Assembly: GCA_028564705.1 (NCBI GenBank)
Contig: JAPXFQ010002633.1
Coordinates: 1,201,001 to 1,265,000 of the forward strand
Length of the DNA: 64,000 bases
From: Apricaphanius iberus
Lineage: Eukaryota; Chordata; Actinopteri; Cyprinodontiformes; Aphaniidae
Reading direction: 5' to 3'
Below are positions 10,838 to 24,027 of this stretch, in pieces (position 1 is the first letter of the stretch; each line of letters opens with the position of its first letter). A program made the position numbers and the translations under genes. The notes below the pieces were generated by a model. It was not told the DNA's origin. It searched no databases and worked only from the letters and a program-made list of their open reading frames with translations.

Positions 10838-11222
10838 TTAACAAGTTGTCACTGTACCAACCATCCAGACCGTCCAGCTCTAGTCTACTAATAAAAAGAC
10901 CCAGAAACAGCTTTCAGTTTATCTGGACCAACCTTCCTGACGACTGCAAAGCGGCTGAAACACTGAGCTGCTTTAAAACTAATCTGTTTAGAGCTGCCTT
11001 GGAGTAAACAATGACGCTTAATTGCTGTTTTACTTTTTTTCTAACTTTCGCTAATGTTTTTTTTCCTCGTGTTTTACGCTTTTCATGTTTTATTCTTAAT
11101 TACTGTTTTTACTTTCCATTCTTTTATTATATGTTTGTTTGTTTCTTTACCACCGAATCATGTAAAGCACTTTGAATTACCTTGTTCAAAGTTTGCTATA
11201 CAAATAAAATTGCTTTGCTTTT
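10838..11222 (+). mobile_element. L2-like LINE 3' end (second part)
   Basis: After the inserted element the plus-strand translation resumes with blocks typical of the L2 C-terminus (roughly LWTNLPDDCKAAETLSCFK and LFRAA). It ends with the 3' UTR formula GCACTTTGAATTACCTTGT and CTATACAAATAAAATTGC. It completes the fragment at 8250..8880, which supports a nested insertion. Confidence 0.65.
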
Positions 11223-12705
11223 AACTGCAGCAAAATGTGGTTCTACAAAAATCTGGTTCAGAGGGGCTTTTTCCAAATGTACAATGAACACTAAATTTTT
11301 ATTTTCAAGAGATGTTGAAAACTATATATAATTGTCCTTCTGTTTCACAATTATGCTCTCCTTTATGTGTAGGTCTATAAACTAAAATCCCAGTAATATG
11401 TACTGAACTGTGGTTGTGATGTGAAAAACAAGAGAAAGTTTGAGGGGTATGAAAACCTTTGCAGGCAACGTGTCTATTGTCACTTGAAAAAAAAACACAC
11501 CAAAAAGAATCAAGAATAAAGGCAGTTAACTGAGAGCCTGGGTGTATAAAATATGACGCTTAAATCAGTTTCAACCATAGGTGTCAACACTATTAAAATA
11601 AATACTGTCTGCAGACTGTCTGGACTCCTCCTCAGACCTCACAGCATCTGGAACAGATAGGGATTAATGTAACAATTGTAAATAATGAAACCTCTCCGAC
11701 ATCAGTCACATCCAAGTCCTTCAGGCTATCAAGGAGTTGAGCAAGTTATTTACATAAGCTGCTACCTCCAAAAAACCATGACTCACATATTTCACAACAA
11801 GGCATTTGTAAGAGCAAGTGAAAAGTCTGTAAAACTGTCAGAGTTTGTGCATTTCCACGTTTTTTTATTGTTATTTTTTTAGTTTGTGAATTCCTCATGC
11901 CCATCCCTCTGAGTGGGTGCGTTAATAATGACGTCTGATATTTCCTGAAAATGGAAGAAGGCGCAAGAAAAGTGGCAGGAGTTCATAAACTTTCACATTA
12001 ATGAATCGGTATGCAAAAAAAATATATTTTTTATGAAAAAAGGGAGGGCAAGTTATTTTTTGTTAAATAATCCTAAAATGAATTTGGACTAAAAAATGAA
12101 TTGCCTACATTCCTATTAAAATGATAAAGAAAGTTTTCAGTTTTCACAGGAGTGTAGATATCTCCTTTTACTGTAACTTTCACATTTCCTCATGACTGAA
12201 ATGCATGTAAAAACCCTTCTGTTCAGGAAGTTTTTAAGCAGCCATAATGGTTGCATGCATACTGTATGCTTTGAAAACAACAGTGACAAGGCAAAAACAA
12301 TGACCTAATGCGATAATCTCATTTCTTAGGAAAAGGTCACCTCTAGGTCAGAAATGCTGAATACAAAACCAGGAAATGATTTCTAATGACTTACCAGCAT
12401 AAAGGGGTTTCTGAGCTCAACAGGATTTCCAACAATTATTCTAACAAATGACTACCGTATCATTACAGTTAATTTTAAACAGCAGAAGCGTGAGCTCACA
12501 AAACCCACATTAAGAAAAATATGTCGCTGTTTTTTCATATATATTTTCTGTATCTTTTATTACGGATCCAACAATTAATGAGGTCAGCAATTTTTATAAT
12601 CCAAAACAATTTTTCTCCAGTTGTTATAATTTTTTTTCAGACATGCAAAACTTGCTCATGCTGAAAAAAAAACAAAGTTTTATACATATGTACTCTCTCT
12701 CTCTC

Positions 12706-12754
<49 letters not shown>

Positions 12755-15700
12755 CATTTATTTTGATACAAAAGACCTACTGTTCTACTTTTTCAAGTTT
12801 TAAAATTGGTTAAAAAAATTAAGCTGAAGATAAAATATGACGAAGTGAATAATATGTAGTCTAGTAATACTAAAAAACTGTTATTAAAATTATTCAGTGG
12901 ATGCTACATGCAGCTCTGTATGCACAAGTTGGCAATTTATAAAAGCCAGTTTTCAAAACGGAACAGACGAGGGAACATGTCGCTGGGTGAGAAACTGCAA
13001 CACATATGTAACACTCACCTAAACCTGTCCATATGTACATCTAGAGCAACAAACAATTTACAATAACCGAAGTGTGACGAGGCTGGAACAACATCTCACT
13101 GTTGGAGGACTGCAGCGAAGGGAGGCCTATTAAGGTAACAAAGTCTCCATAACAACAGTTTATTTTATCACTTTTTCTTTCAATGTTTAGAGAGCTTCAG
13201 ATGTGTTCAAATAGAAACGCTTACTGGAGGAAAACAGATCCTGGACACACTCGTATTACGCTGCCCATGACGGCACCGTGTTATTTCAGTGTAATGACCT
13301 GGTGTACGCTGAGCAGTATGTTTGATGTATCAAGCCACAGGGCGCTTCTACAGTCTGCAGCAGCTTTATTTGATATATGTTGTCATGTTTCAGTTTTTAA
13401 ACACTTTGGAAGATCAGGTTCAATGGACTTTGAACATACCAGAGCACACACTAATTTATATCTGTAACTACTAATAGATGCATATTTGTCTTTATGACCT
13501 CTAATGTGAGAGGTTAGGTTTAAGGTTTGGTAGAAACTCTATGTTTATGACACATTCATCTTTTATAATTAATGTGTTTTATCTGCTTAATGACAGATGT
13601 TTTTAGGGTCTGTCCACATGTTTTCTTTTTTATGATATGGAACAATTTTGCCTGAAATAAATATGAATTAATTAATTATACAGATGTATGTAATTGTACT
13701 TTTACTTCTATCCAAATGTATTTCAAGTAAATTTTGTCATGGAACTGACCCCGATATAGGCCACAAAAGCTTGAGATGTTTTAAAGATAGATTCTCTTAA
13801 AATATTTTATCGATTTATTTACTTTTCTACAAACTCATAGTGCTGAAGCATTTTATTTACAACAGAAACCATAATTCTTTTGAAATATTTATATCATATC
13901 CTTTTATAAAACATGGCAGCTGTGGTTATGAAAGATAAATTAAATACATTCGGACAGGATCACTGCAAACAACAAGTTATTTCTATGTACATAACATGTG
14001 GCAGAGAACAAAACTGTTCATCCTTCTAGAAATCTTCAACAATGCTGTCCCTAATCCAATTATCACTGCTGAGGAGAAAGAAAATGTATAGTCCCTTCTA
14101 TTTAATGGTCATGATGTGCTATTACTGGAAATTACCAAATATAAGCTCACTCTGTGAAAATAATGTATAAGTACATTTTTATTTAGAAACTGTTCCTAAT
14201 ATATTTCTCTAAATTATGATTTAAGGGGGTCTCTAATCTGCAACCTGCACTTTAAACTTCATCTTGTCAGTTAAATAAAGCATGTCCGGCACATGCAACT
14301 GATGCTCTTTCACATGAAATTGATTTTGGTTTTCTCCAACGTAATGAGACATTTTCCTTTCATTGTGAGAAAGTGCATGGAAAATAATTGTAGCAGGAAC
14401 GGCTGTTCTTGGTTTCCACAAAAGCAAAAAACTAATTGGATCAAGAATGTAGAAACGTTTTCTTGCCGAGCTTCTGCGCTGTTTTAAATACTTCTTTTAA
14501 ACCTCAAATCTAAAGATCGGATAAGGAATACTAATTGAGTCTTCTGCTTTTAGATTTGAGCTAGCCACACGGAGCACAGAGGACGCTGAAGTTGTGACTA
14601 AAATTAACTTGAACTCAGAATGTCTTTCATACCTCAATAAAGATGTCCATAACTCTAATAATGTATTCTAATAATTTGAGACTTCGAACTGGAGATGGAC
14701 TGATGAAGTTATTGCGTATCAGACAACTAAAAATTAATGGGAAAAGCCGACTGAGAATGAAAGACAGAAACTCATATTGGATTTAGAAGTTCGTGTATGA
14801 TTCTACGATTTTGAGATGCTTCATTTTCTGATCTTAATTTAATTCCCTACGACTTTTTTTGTTTAAATTGTTAAAGGATTGACTCTTCTGTTCCTATATT
14901 TACGTTTATGGAGAGGGGTCTCTGGGGACCCACAGGAGGCATGTCTGGAGAGGTAATATTACAAATCAATGCCAGAGTAGCTTCCTCTCCCAGCACTCTG
15001 TTAACCTCTACCATGCACACATGCATGCTCCTCCAGGAGTCTTTACACTGTTCGCTTTTAAGAGCTGCCAGCCAAGAGTGACACAAGTTTATTTTTAAAC
15101 TGGAGTCACAAGACTGAGAGAGCAACTTAGTACAAATATGGCAGGAAGAAGACTAAACAAAACTGGGTTGAAAATATAGTGCTTGATACTGTTTTGATCG
15201 CTAAGCAAGTGGTTGTGTTAACATCATGACTTTCAAAACTCTGATTACTGGAAAGTGAGATAATAAAAAATCTTGGCTTCGCAGTGCATGTAAAAAATAT
15301 TCAGTTTATAAAACTTTTTAGGCAGTATAAACTAACATATCAGAGTTATTAGACTTCAGCAGCCACTCCTCCCTCTAACCAGCTGCATCAAGCATTATCA
15401 AAAAGACAACAGTCCACACGAATCATGACCCTGAGCTCAGAGACTGTTTCTCTGTAATTTCGCAGAGCAGGAAATGTAAGTGACCAGAGGGAGAAGACGA
15501 AGAGGTCATGAGACACGAGGTGGGAAATATTTGCCTCTCCTCCTGTTTCTATTGACCTTGGCCACACTAAAGAAAACTATGCTATGCACTCCCTGGCACA
15601 CGTTTTGTCTTTTCTTAATCTAGAACAAAGCTGACATTCAAAAAAGGGAGAAAAAAAAACACTTCAGTAAATGAATAAATGATTCACTTATATCTGCAGG

Positions 15701-17556
15701 GTCCTACATGAATCTGCAGTAAATAAGCAAATGAAACCAGACACACGGCTGCATGCTGCAGATGCCTCCGCTTCGTGTTTCAATCAGAAAAACAGACTCC
15801 GATTATTCGAGCGAACATTGTGTTGAGTGGTGAGGACAGCCAATGTGGCCTTTAAGCAGGACGTTTTAAACTAATCAGCAGCTCTATAAATAGATAAATG
15901 GGTGATGAGGAGGGCTAGGTTGCTGACAGGAGCACACCGCTTGCCATATGGTATCAAAGTAATAAAACCACCCTTAGGTTTATGGAAAAAAAAACTGCAA
16001 TCATCCATCCAGGCAACGTGCACACCTGCTCTTCCTGTTCTTGTCAAACTGACGGTCTATATGAATTGCTTAGCTGTTAAAGAGAAATGCAAAAGCATGA
16101 GGAGTAAATATTAGCATCTATTAAATACTGATATTGTGCAATAAATCCCGTCTTTATCCATTTCTTAAATCCATTATATGAATAAAGGTGAATAAGGCAC
16201 ATTCCTTTAGATCTCTCTAAAAACCGTCTTCAACGACCCGCTGTGTTAACTTGCAGACAACAACAAAAAACATGTCGACGCTTGTCGCTTTTGGAATCTG
16301 GAGAGATTTAATTACCCAAAGAACGACCAAAGGGTAAAATCTCATGCTTCTAAAAATGCCTTCATGGGTTTATAAGTATACGTAACGAACAGAGAAGAAG
16401 AAACTACGAAAGATCAAAGCATGTGGACAGGTCACAATTATGCCTCTAGGACAGTAATGAAACGTCTGCACCTCTGGTTCATTTTCAGCAGGATACTGAA
16501 CTCATTTCAGCTCATTTCCTGCAGAGCTTTGGAGAAATGGGATTGATTCGTTATAATGCACCCTAATTGCCTAATAACATGCTTCTTGCCGCAAATCTGT
16601 TTTAACTGACAGGAGGCAGCAGCACTGATACCAGCAATTCAGGAACTAGCCATTTTTTTCAAATAATAAATTTTTTTATTTTAATTTAAGGGTCAATAAA
16701 ATAGCATACAAGGGAAACAGTGCATCCTGTCTCATTTAAAGCCAGGAGTCTGAAGAAAGGTTTAGATAAGGAAAAGGTTTGGGTTTGTACTTAGGTGGAT
16801 GATAGACATTTAAAATCTGCACCGAAGATTAAAAATTCCATCTTTGCCAAGGCTCAAAATGAAACTTTTATTCAGATTCAATATCATTCTGGAACACTTA
16901 AGTGTAAAAACCTTCTAATATTAGTTTTGTTTTTTCTGTTTGCTGCAGAAATCATGAAAGAGCACTACTCTAAAGTTGGCTTATGACTCAGCAGTACATA
17001 AAAGACTAATTTAGATCAATTTTATTTCAAAGTGTTCCTTTTTAAAAAGCTAAAAAAATAAGACACTGAAACAAAATTTTAAATGCTTTCCATGCAAATA
17101 TATACACTTGGAAAATGATTAAACACCATGATTGTCCAGACTACTTTGGGAACCTCTTAGAACACCTTGGAATTTTTTTAGGTGAGACTCGATCAGTCAG
17201 TTTGCTTTGGACTTTTACAGCTTTTCTACATTTTCTGCATACATTCCACATACATACAATAGTTTGGATCCCAACGTCGGAATTGCAACACACATTGAAA
17301 ATGTGTTCAGCCATGCTGTGTTGAGTAGGTGTGGCCCAGATGTGATGACACAAGTTCAAGGGAAAACATCAATCAGCTAAGAACACATTCTTATTCTTTT
17401 GAATCTGATGACTCACATTTGTTGTATAGTCAGTACATGGCACACAGAAATAACCCCGAGGCACTACTTTTACCAACTAAGAACTATCCACAAGGAAACT
17501 GCCTTTTTATGGAAGAACCAGAAACTCAAACAACAAAGTTATCAGATAATGGCTAC
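11223..17556. other. Gene-free AT-rich stretch
   Basis: Apart from the microsatellite at 12694..12752 I recognise nothing here. The open frames are short (up to 94 codons), lack family motifs and are not supported by splice or codon patterns. If p2ry6 has 5' exons near 26.5 kb, this would be intronic. Confidence 0.4.
12694..12752. repeat. Compound microsatellite (CT)n-(TA)n
   Basis: About seven CT units followed by a GTATATA junction and roughly twenty-one TA units. Confidence 0.95.
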
Positions 17557-17620
17557 TAGAGCTGCACAATATATTGTTTTAGAATCGTCATTATAGTTTA
17601 CCTGTGTAAAATAGATTCCA
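17557..17620. repeat. hAT-like terminal sequence, unpaired
   Basis: TAGAGCTGCACAATATATTG resembles hAT MITE termini (TAGRGCTGCAC). A reverse-oriented partner (GTATCGTGCAGCCCTA) ends at 20775, but the flanking 8-bp sequences do not match. The two ends may therefore belong to different insertions. Confidence 0.4.
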
Positions 17621-18335
17621 GGTTCCGCACCGTAGGAGGCAAATTAACTCAATCTCATTTCAAGGGTCATATACCTGATACACACAGTGTGCAGCAATCC
17701 ACCCATCACAATTATTCTTAATCAGTTTACCGAAGCAAACCACAACCCTGCACTTAAAGTGAATTACAGGCGACGTTAAAAAATGAGCAACGAACAAAGG
17801 TAAATCACCAAAACTCATGAGTTGGTGCTACAAAGAAAAGCAACATAAATTATCTGAAAGGATAATATTGACCTGACACGTGTCCTGTGTCAACAGTGCT
17901 TTGCACCTGTTGCCACCACGAGAGCCACGACTCATTTATTTGACAATTTACGTCGGCACCACACAGCTCAGTACAACTGCAAAGTTTTCAAATCCGGAGT
18001 ATTATGTAGGAACAACTGTCTTGGGGTCCAGTTGGACAGCCGACCCCTACATCAGTCAGACTTCACTAATAATGAAGTCAGTAATAATTAATAACCAATA
18101 AGTTATTAATGTCGACTTAATTAAAGGTTGAATATGGAACATGGGCACCAAAGCGACATCTAGTGTGTCCAGGTTGTTGCAACAACAAAACGTAATTTTA
18201 AGCCGTGCAGATGCCAGGTTCGTAGCCGTGACCAGCCACCATCATGTCCAGCGACGAATCTTACAGGATAATAACTTTTTTGTAGTAATAAGTTTATTTT
18301 ATATAAAAATATTTTAAATCAAAATATATAAATAT

Positions 18336-18661
18336 GGGCTGCACGGTGGCACAGTGGTTAGCACTGTTGCCTTGCAGCAAGAAGGTTGTAGGTTCGTATC
18401 CCAGCACAGGGCCTTTCTGCATGGAGTTTGCATGTTCTCCCCGTGCATGCGTGGGTACCCTCTGGGTACTCTGGCTTCCTCCCACAGTCCAAAACATGAC
18501 AGGTTAATTTATCACTCTAAATTGTCTGTCTCTATGTGGCCCTGTGATGGACTGGCAACCTGTCAAGGGTGTACCCCGCCTCTCGCCCGTTGACAGCTGG
18601 AGATAGGCACCAGCCCCCCACGACCCGAGGAATAAGCGGTTCAGAAAATCGATGGATGGAT
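18336..18661 (+). repeat. tRNA-derived SINE, best preserved copy
   Basis: It starts GGGCTGCACGGTGGCACAG, has an A-box-like segment (GTGGTTAGCACTG) and a B box GGTTCGTATCC at 18391, then a conserved body with CCCCGTGCATGCGTGGGTAC and CAACCTGTCAAGGGTGTACC. It ends in a GATGGATG tail. The structure fits a pol III SINE widespread in teleosts. It lies inside the transposon 18124..19928 and is therefore younger than it. Confidence 0.75.
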
Positions 18662-19512
18662 GTATAAATATAGTATATAATATATACATATTTCACAGAG
18701 TGTGTATTTGACTGAGTAGTCAATACAGAAAGCCACTCATGGCAGCGGTAAAAGTCATAGACTGTAAAAAAGAATAGACAGCGCCTCCTCACTCCACCCC
18801 GTTTACCAGAATGAAACACTTTCATGGGGGAATTCATGGCGGACTCACAGACTCCTCCTCCCCAGCTCTGACGAAGCATGTTCCTAAAAAGGGCATAGGG
18901 GCGTGATCTTCACTGTAGACTGTGTATGGGCGTGTAGTAGCCCCATGCCTGACTGCTGCCGTATCTGTTCTTTTATTTCTCAAACCACAAAAGGTAAGAA
19001 TTAGTAAGTTGAAATAATTATCAAAATGTAGTGTTACTATAATTAAATTCAAATGAAACAGTCAAAGCCCCTCATTAATTATGCAAGATTTCAAAAAATT
19101 ATCTTACGAAAACCAGCCTGGTGCCTATTTTTTTGACGAGCCCAGCGTTATCTCGGGAAGAATATGTGCCAATGAAAGTTTAAAAAAAATTGGCATCAGG
19201 CATTAAAGTTGTTTTTAACGTGTCTAAAGTCCATTGCTTTTCAATGGGGGCCTAGCACAATGGAGGTACTACAGCAATGGAGGAGCAATGGCGGCCTCCA
19301 TGGTATGCGGTGACAAAGCAGAGCAGCCAGCAGCCATTGGTAAAAGTGAGCCTCCTATACTGGACAGAGCAGGATGATTTTACTGTGTGTGGAAGTTGAT
19401 GGGTCATGATCAGTGTTCTCATATCTAGGCTCAGCGTCATATAATGAACATTGGTATTGCAAAGCTGTTTAACCAACAGCTAACGTTAGCATCTTAGTCG
19501 TAAGTATCTTAC

Positions 19513-19742
19513 CTATCCATGAGAAACTTTGCCATTTCCGCATGCGTTTTGATACTGTGAAAGTTTTTCATTTGTGTCCATCTGTTGTAGGATTCACCGA
19601 AACTAACTCTGGTTTTAGATCTTGTAAGGTCACTCCTCTTCTGAGAAGGATAACGAAATCTATCGGGTTCAGACACGGCAGCTTGACTTCTCCGGACGTT
19701 TGTTTGCAAAAGTATTTGGCAACCAACAATGGCACCCGACAT
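19513..19742 (-). CDS. First coding exon of the TIR transposon, unknown function
   Basis: The minus-strand frame begins MSGAIVGCQ and ends HAEMAKFLMDR at a splice donor, GATAG|GTAAGA. Key part: QAAVSEPDRFRYPSQKRSD, then TRVSFGESYNRW and SIKTHAEMAKFLMD. The same protein is encoded by the other copy at 27258..27539, so the frame is a real transposon gene. I do not recognise the domain: the charged segment followed by an RW and a helical AEMAKFLMD suggests a DNA-binding or accessory module, which is inference. Downstream exons within the element were not identified; the SINE insertion and internal loss probably removed them. Confidence 0.55.
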
Positions 19743-19930
19743 TGGCTGGAATATGTAAATATAAACAGAGTATCGGTCCCATAAAAAGAAACCTTTTATA
19801 TGTATTTGGTTCAAATATAACTTTTAAAAGAAATGGTGTACTTTCATTCTGCAAACCTCTAAACGCCCCGTTGATGTATTACTTTTCTAAATAGACAGCT
19901 TTTTAAAAAATGTTCCATATTCAACCTTTA

Positions 19931-22900
19931 GTACAGACAGAAGCCATACTTGTAGCATTCAGAAAAAGAGGTAAGATCAGAGCACGTTAATTTTCAACAA
20001 AATACCAATCAATCGTACTTGCTCGAAGATCTGTGCATGCGTACGAACAATTTTACGTATAGTGTAGTTTTTACCATGTGTGTTTTCTTACCGTGTGTAG
20101 AAATTTTCCTGAATACAAGGCAAACATGAAATATTTGAATTGAGAGTTTGTTTCTTTCAGTAATGAAACTTAAAAAGTGAAAACTAATATAGGACATAGA
20201 CTCATTATATGCAAAGCAATATATTTCAAGCTTTTATTTATCATAATTGGATGATTATGGCTTACATCTTATCAAAACTGATCTTTCAAATGTCTGCAGC
20301 AAAATATAACTACATATAACTGCTACATGCTGGAGGGGGAAGACATGAAGCTGAGGAACCACTGTAAACGGAGAGCAAAAACTAGCGGTGTTAAAACAAA
20401 TTTGCGTTAACTATGACAATTTTGAGATAATCTGTTCATCCTGACTCTTTCTTTGCCCCACTAATGTTTTCTTTCAGTCTCGGTGTCGCTTAAATCCCAT
20501 GTTGTTGCTCTCTTGGCCATTATTTGCGGGAAGAATAAAATGCATGTGTCAGAGGATGTGTTGTGATCAAATATGGTTAACATTCTAGACTTCATTCTTA
20601 GGATAAAAATATGGGACAGTTTCTACAAACGTTTGTTAGATTAATGTCCAGGAGTGTAGCATAACCTAAAGTGCTATAAAAGTAATCTAAAAAATTCCTG
20701 TATTTTTTTCATATAAACATATATTGCAAGGAAAAAATGAAACACATCAGTGTTTCCCAGTATCGTGCAGCCCTACTGACACCTGGATCTGGACCCTATA
20801 GAGACCCTGCTAGGTCCTTATAGTTGACTATTTGGTATGTAAAAAGCAGATCACCTTGATAACTATAAATGAGGCGTTTCCATTAAGCTACAGATTTTGA
20901 CCTCCACCTCCAGTTTTTTTGCCCCTCTAAGGACTACTACGGGTTGCTTAGAGGTGGAATTCTACATAAAATTAGGGATATATATTTATTATAGCATATC
21001 TCTTCGTAAGAACTCTGAGAAAGTGCATCTTGCTAGTAGTGGGCAATATAAAAGCTATTAGGTAGAAATGATATAGATTTAGCCAAAAAAAAATATTTGA
21101 CAATATTTGAAATTTTTGCACAATAAAATTTTATTCCAAGGCATTCTAAACCTTTTTGAAGTTGTTCTGCTGCAATGTATCTGGAAATTGAGCTTGCTTT
21201 TGACATATATAAAGGAAAAAAAGAATATATCGCAATACATATCGTTACTGCATGTGCTTTAGATTATAAAACAATATAGATGTCAGACCCTGCAGGGCTC
21301 TGCCCTGCCTCTAATTAATTATTAGATGTCTGACTGCACCTGTGTGATTAGACTCTCCTGGTCTTGCTGATACCCCCCGATACCCCCTCGGGAAGTTATG
21401 AGAGCCGGAAATGCAACCCAGCAACAACACGGTAGTATTATAAGAAGAATATGGCATCTAAGACAAACTTAAGCGGCCAATCAGTGCATGTTTGGACTTA
21501 AGAAGAGGAGATGCATTGCATGCCTCAGTTTACTGCCTTAATGCAGCTGGAAGCTAACCGCTATTAGGCTAACACATAGAGGCAAATGTCGCCATCTATC
21601 GTTGGGGAGTGGAACGTGCTTCATATAATAATTCGATTTTCTGATAGACATGTAAACTGGGACTCGGCTCGCTGCAAGTCCCTTAGTCCGATTACTCCAA
21701 ACAGCTCGATTTAGATGTACATGTAAAGGTACTGAGTATTTAAGATTGGGCGTGTTCTATAGTTCTGGCCGGATCATTGACATCTTTAGTTCCGCTGTTG
21801 CATTGTCTCCATGTATGTCCCTCACCTCATTAAATGACCACTTTGACTTCGAATTCCACGTCTGTGTCTGGATCCTTTCCTTACTGAGCAGCAGATTTGA
21901 GGCCATATCACCCAGCCTTAGTTCATGCTATTGGTTGGTAAATTTAAAGAGTGAAAATACCCTTGATGCATTTGATAAATAGATTTGTTTTTCAGTCATA
22001 TTTGGGTGATCTGACCTGTGGCTGACAAGGCTGGTGCATCTCTAGAAATAACAGGATACGTTATAGCAGATTTAGTGATAGCTCACAAACATTTCTGTCC
22101 ATCATCCTCTGAGAACTTGTTTCTTTCTGTCGTAATTATTGTTGTTCGGAATGGAATCTAGTCTTAAAAACATGTTTTGCCTAACTTGTGCAGCTGTGGG
22201 TTGCTGTAACTTTCTTGCGAACACATTTGGCCAGACACATAGCTTATCAGAGGCTTAACAGGCTTCCAGATAGATGCTGTGTGGTGATGTTGTCATGAGA
22301 CTGCTGCAGAGACAGCAAAAAAAAAAAGGCCTGTCTGGTGAGAACAGAGTGTGTAAGGTGAAAAAAGAAAAGGAACTTTCTTTAGTTTTTCACATTGAGT
22401 GCTTCCTCTTCCGTCTCTGACAGTGTCGGAGAATTACAGTAGACCTGCTTTTGTTCTTAGTTTTCATTGAAGATTTCTAACTCTGCCTATTTGGCACGTG
22501 TTTAGACATGGAACTTAGGACTATTTACTCGCCAAGTTTAGACTCGATTCATATTCTCACCCTTGCAGTAATTTAGCAACTCCAAACGGCATTATACTGA
22601 CCTGAATCAGACAAAGCGCCCACAGAAGGCACACTTCAATAAAATTAGAGTTGCCGCGCCACGTTTCCCCGGTCAGCTTGCCAAGTCTTTTCTATCGACA
22701 GCCTATGTAAATTACTCACACTTACAAAGTTTGTGTTGTGAAAGCTTCTTATCTTTACAAAACCTGATCTTATCGCTGCAATAAAACACCTAAACAGTTA
22801 AAGACAAGCATGGGAAAATCTTCAGTTTGTTTGTGTTGAAAGCATTTAACATGTAGGTAATACCTAAATAATCAAGTTATATCACATGAAAAAAAATAAT

Positions 22901-23767
22901 CAAACGTTTTTCATAACCTTAAATTATTTTAGGTTAACTATTTGAAACGCCATAACAATCTCTTGGATCCCTTCAAATGTTATTATTCACTTTTGTCACC
23001 AGAGGCCTATTGAAAATCCTCAAAGTGGTAGAATTTATCTGTAGCTCTATACCCAGCACTTTGTCCTGGTTTGCTTAAAAATGGTTTTGTGAACACTTAT
23101 CATACAAAAGATAAGTCACTTGTCAAGGCTGAGGAGATTCTTAATCTCCATGATGCTGTTATTTCTATTTTTGAGGACTGTGTCTTAATGGGAAGGCTAA
23201 ACTTCTTGCAGTTGGAAGGGTGAAAGTTTAATTCCAGCTTCCCCTCCGTTATATCCCGCCTGGATGAGGCAATCAAACCCAGTGTGCCCACCGATCTGTA
23301 CCGAGCTTTGAGAGGTCAGATTGGCTACAAAAGGGGTATTCAAGTTTATTTAGTAATCGCATATTTTTGATTGCATTTAAGAAAGTGGTTAAATATTTAA
23401 AAGTCAACTTTCAAGCAGGCAAGTCACATAAAAATAAAAAAATATTGAGAAATACCTTTGAGGATTACACGGCTACATTCCTGCTTAAATCTTTGGCTTA
23501 GTCTGACTGAATGACCTTTAAAACTTCATAGCATTCTCCAGCAGGTCATCACTACTTACTGTGTACGTCCAGTACTACCTTGCAGCGCTCACCGAGAGTA
23601 CAGGGACTTGGGTTCTCATTAAGAGACTTTTCTATTTAAAATGAGATGAATAAACCTCAATCAGTTACAGACACCTTTCTAAACTTACAGACAGGGTAAT
23701 AATAATAACCAGTAATCAGAAAACCATCAAAGGGCCATGTTAACTTTTGGAGGAGCTGCAGAGATCC
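19931..23767. other. Gene-free stretch with scattered old repeat pieces
   Basis: A hAT-like terminus ends at 20775 (GTATCGTGCAGCCCTA). A diffuse repeat of the GGGCAATAT/ATATCGCAATAC type lies around 21037-21270. No gene or splice pattern was recognised. Confidence 0.4.
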
Positions 23768-23957
23768 ACACTGTAAAAAAAACAAAAAAACTTTGAGTTT
23801 ACTTTAAAAAAAACAATTAAACACATTTCACAGGCTTTTTTGAGTAATTTCAACTTGACGGTGAATGGTTGAGTCAAGTTGAAATTATTCAAAAAAGCTA
23901 ATGAAATGTGTTGACTTGTTTTTTTAAAGTAAACTCAATGTTGTTTTTTTACAGTGT
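23768..23957. mobile_element. Hairpin MITE of about 190 bp
   Basis: Termini ACACTGTAAAAAA and TTTTTTACAGTGT are inverted, and the complementarity continues through both arms (TTTGAGTTTACTTTAAAA with TTTTAAAGTAAACTCAA; TTTCAACTTGAC with GTCAAGTTGAAAT). The whole element can fold into one long hairpin around a loop near 23860-23875. No target duplication is obvious. Confidence 0.85.
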
Positions 23958-24027
23958 ATAGCTTAGGCAGGAAAATCTGTTAATAACAAAGATGGAAATA
24001 AATAAAGGACAAAAAAATATTGTAGAG

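Larger units (their letters stand above)
18124..19928 (-). mobile_element. 1.8-kb TIR DNA transposon with TA duplication, superfamily not assigned
   Basis: Both ends carry the same 19-bp inverted repeat, AAGGTTGAATATGGAACAT, each flanked by TA (18122-18123 and 19929-19930). A minus-strand coding exon starts about 0.19 kb inside the right end (see 19513..19742). A SINE (18336..18661) has inserted in the left part. A partial second copy lies at 27062..27540. The 2-bp TA duplication would fit Tc1/mariner or some Harbinger-related groups, but no catalytic domain is present to decide. Confidence 0.8.

Noticed and set aside
13183..13467. A 94-codon plus-strand frame in the gene desert
   Set aside because: No motif, no splice context, and composition like the surrounding non-coding DNA.
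17557..20775. A 3.2-kb hAT element spanning the whole interval
   Set aside because: The two hAT-like termini face each other, but the flanking 8-bp sequences do not match and the interval contains another complete TIR element, so one insertion is not shown.
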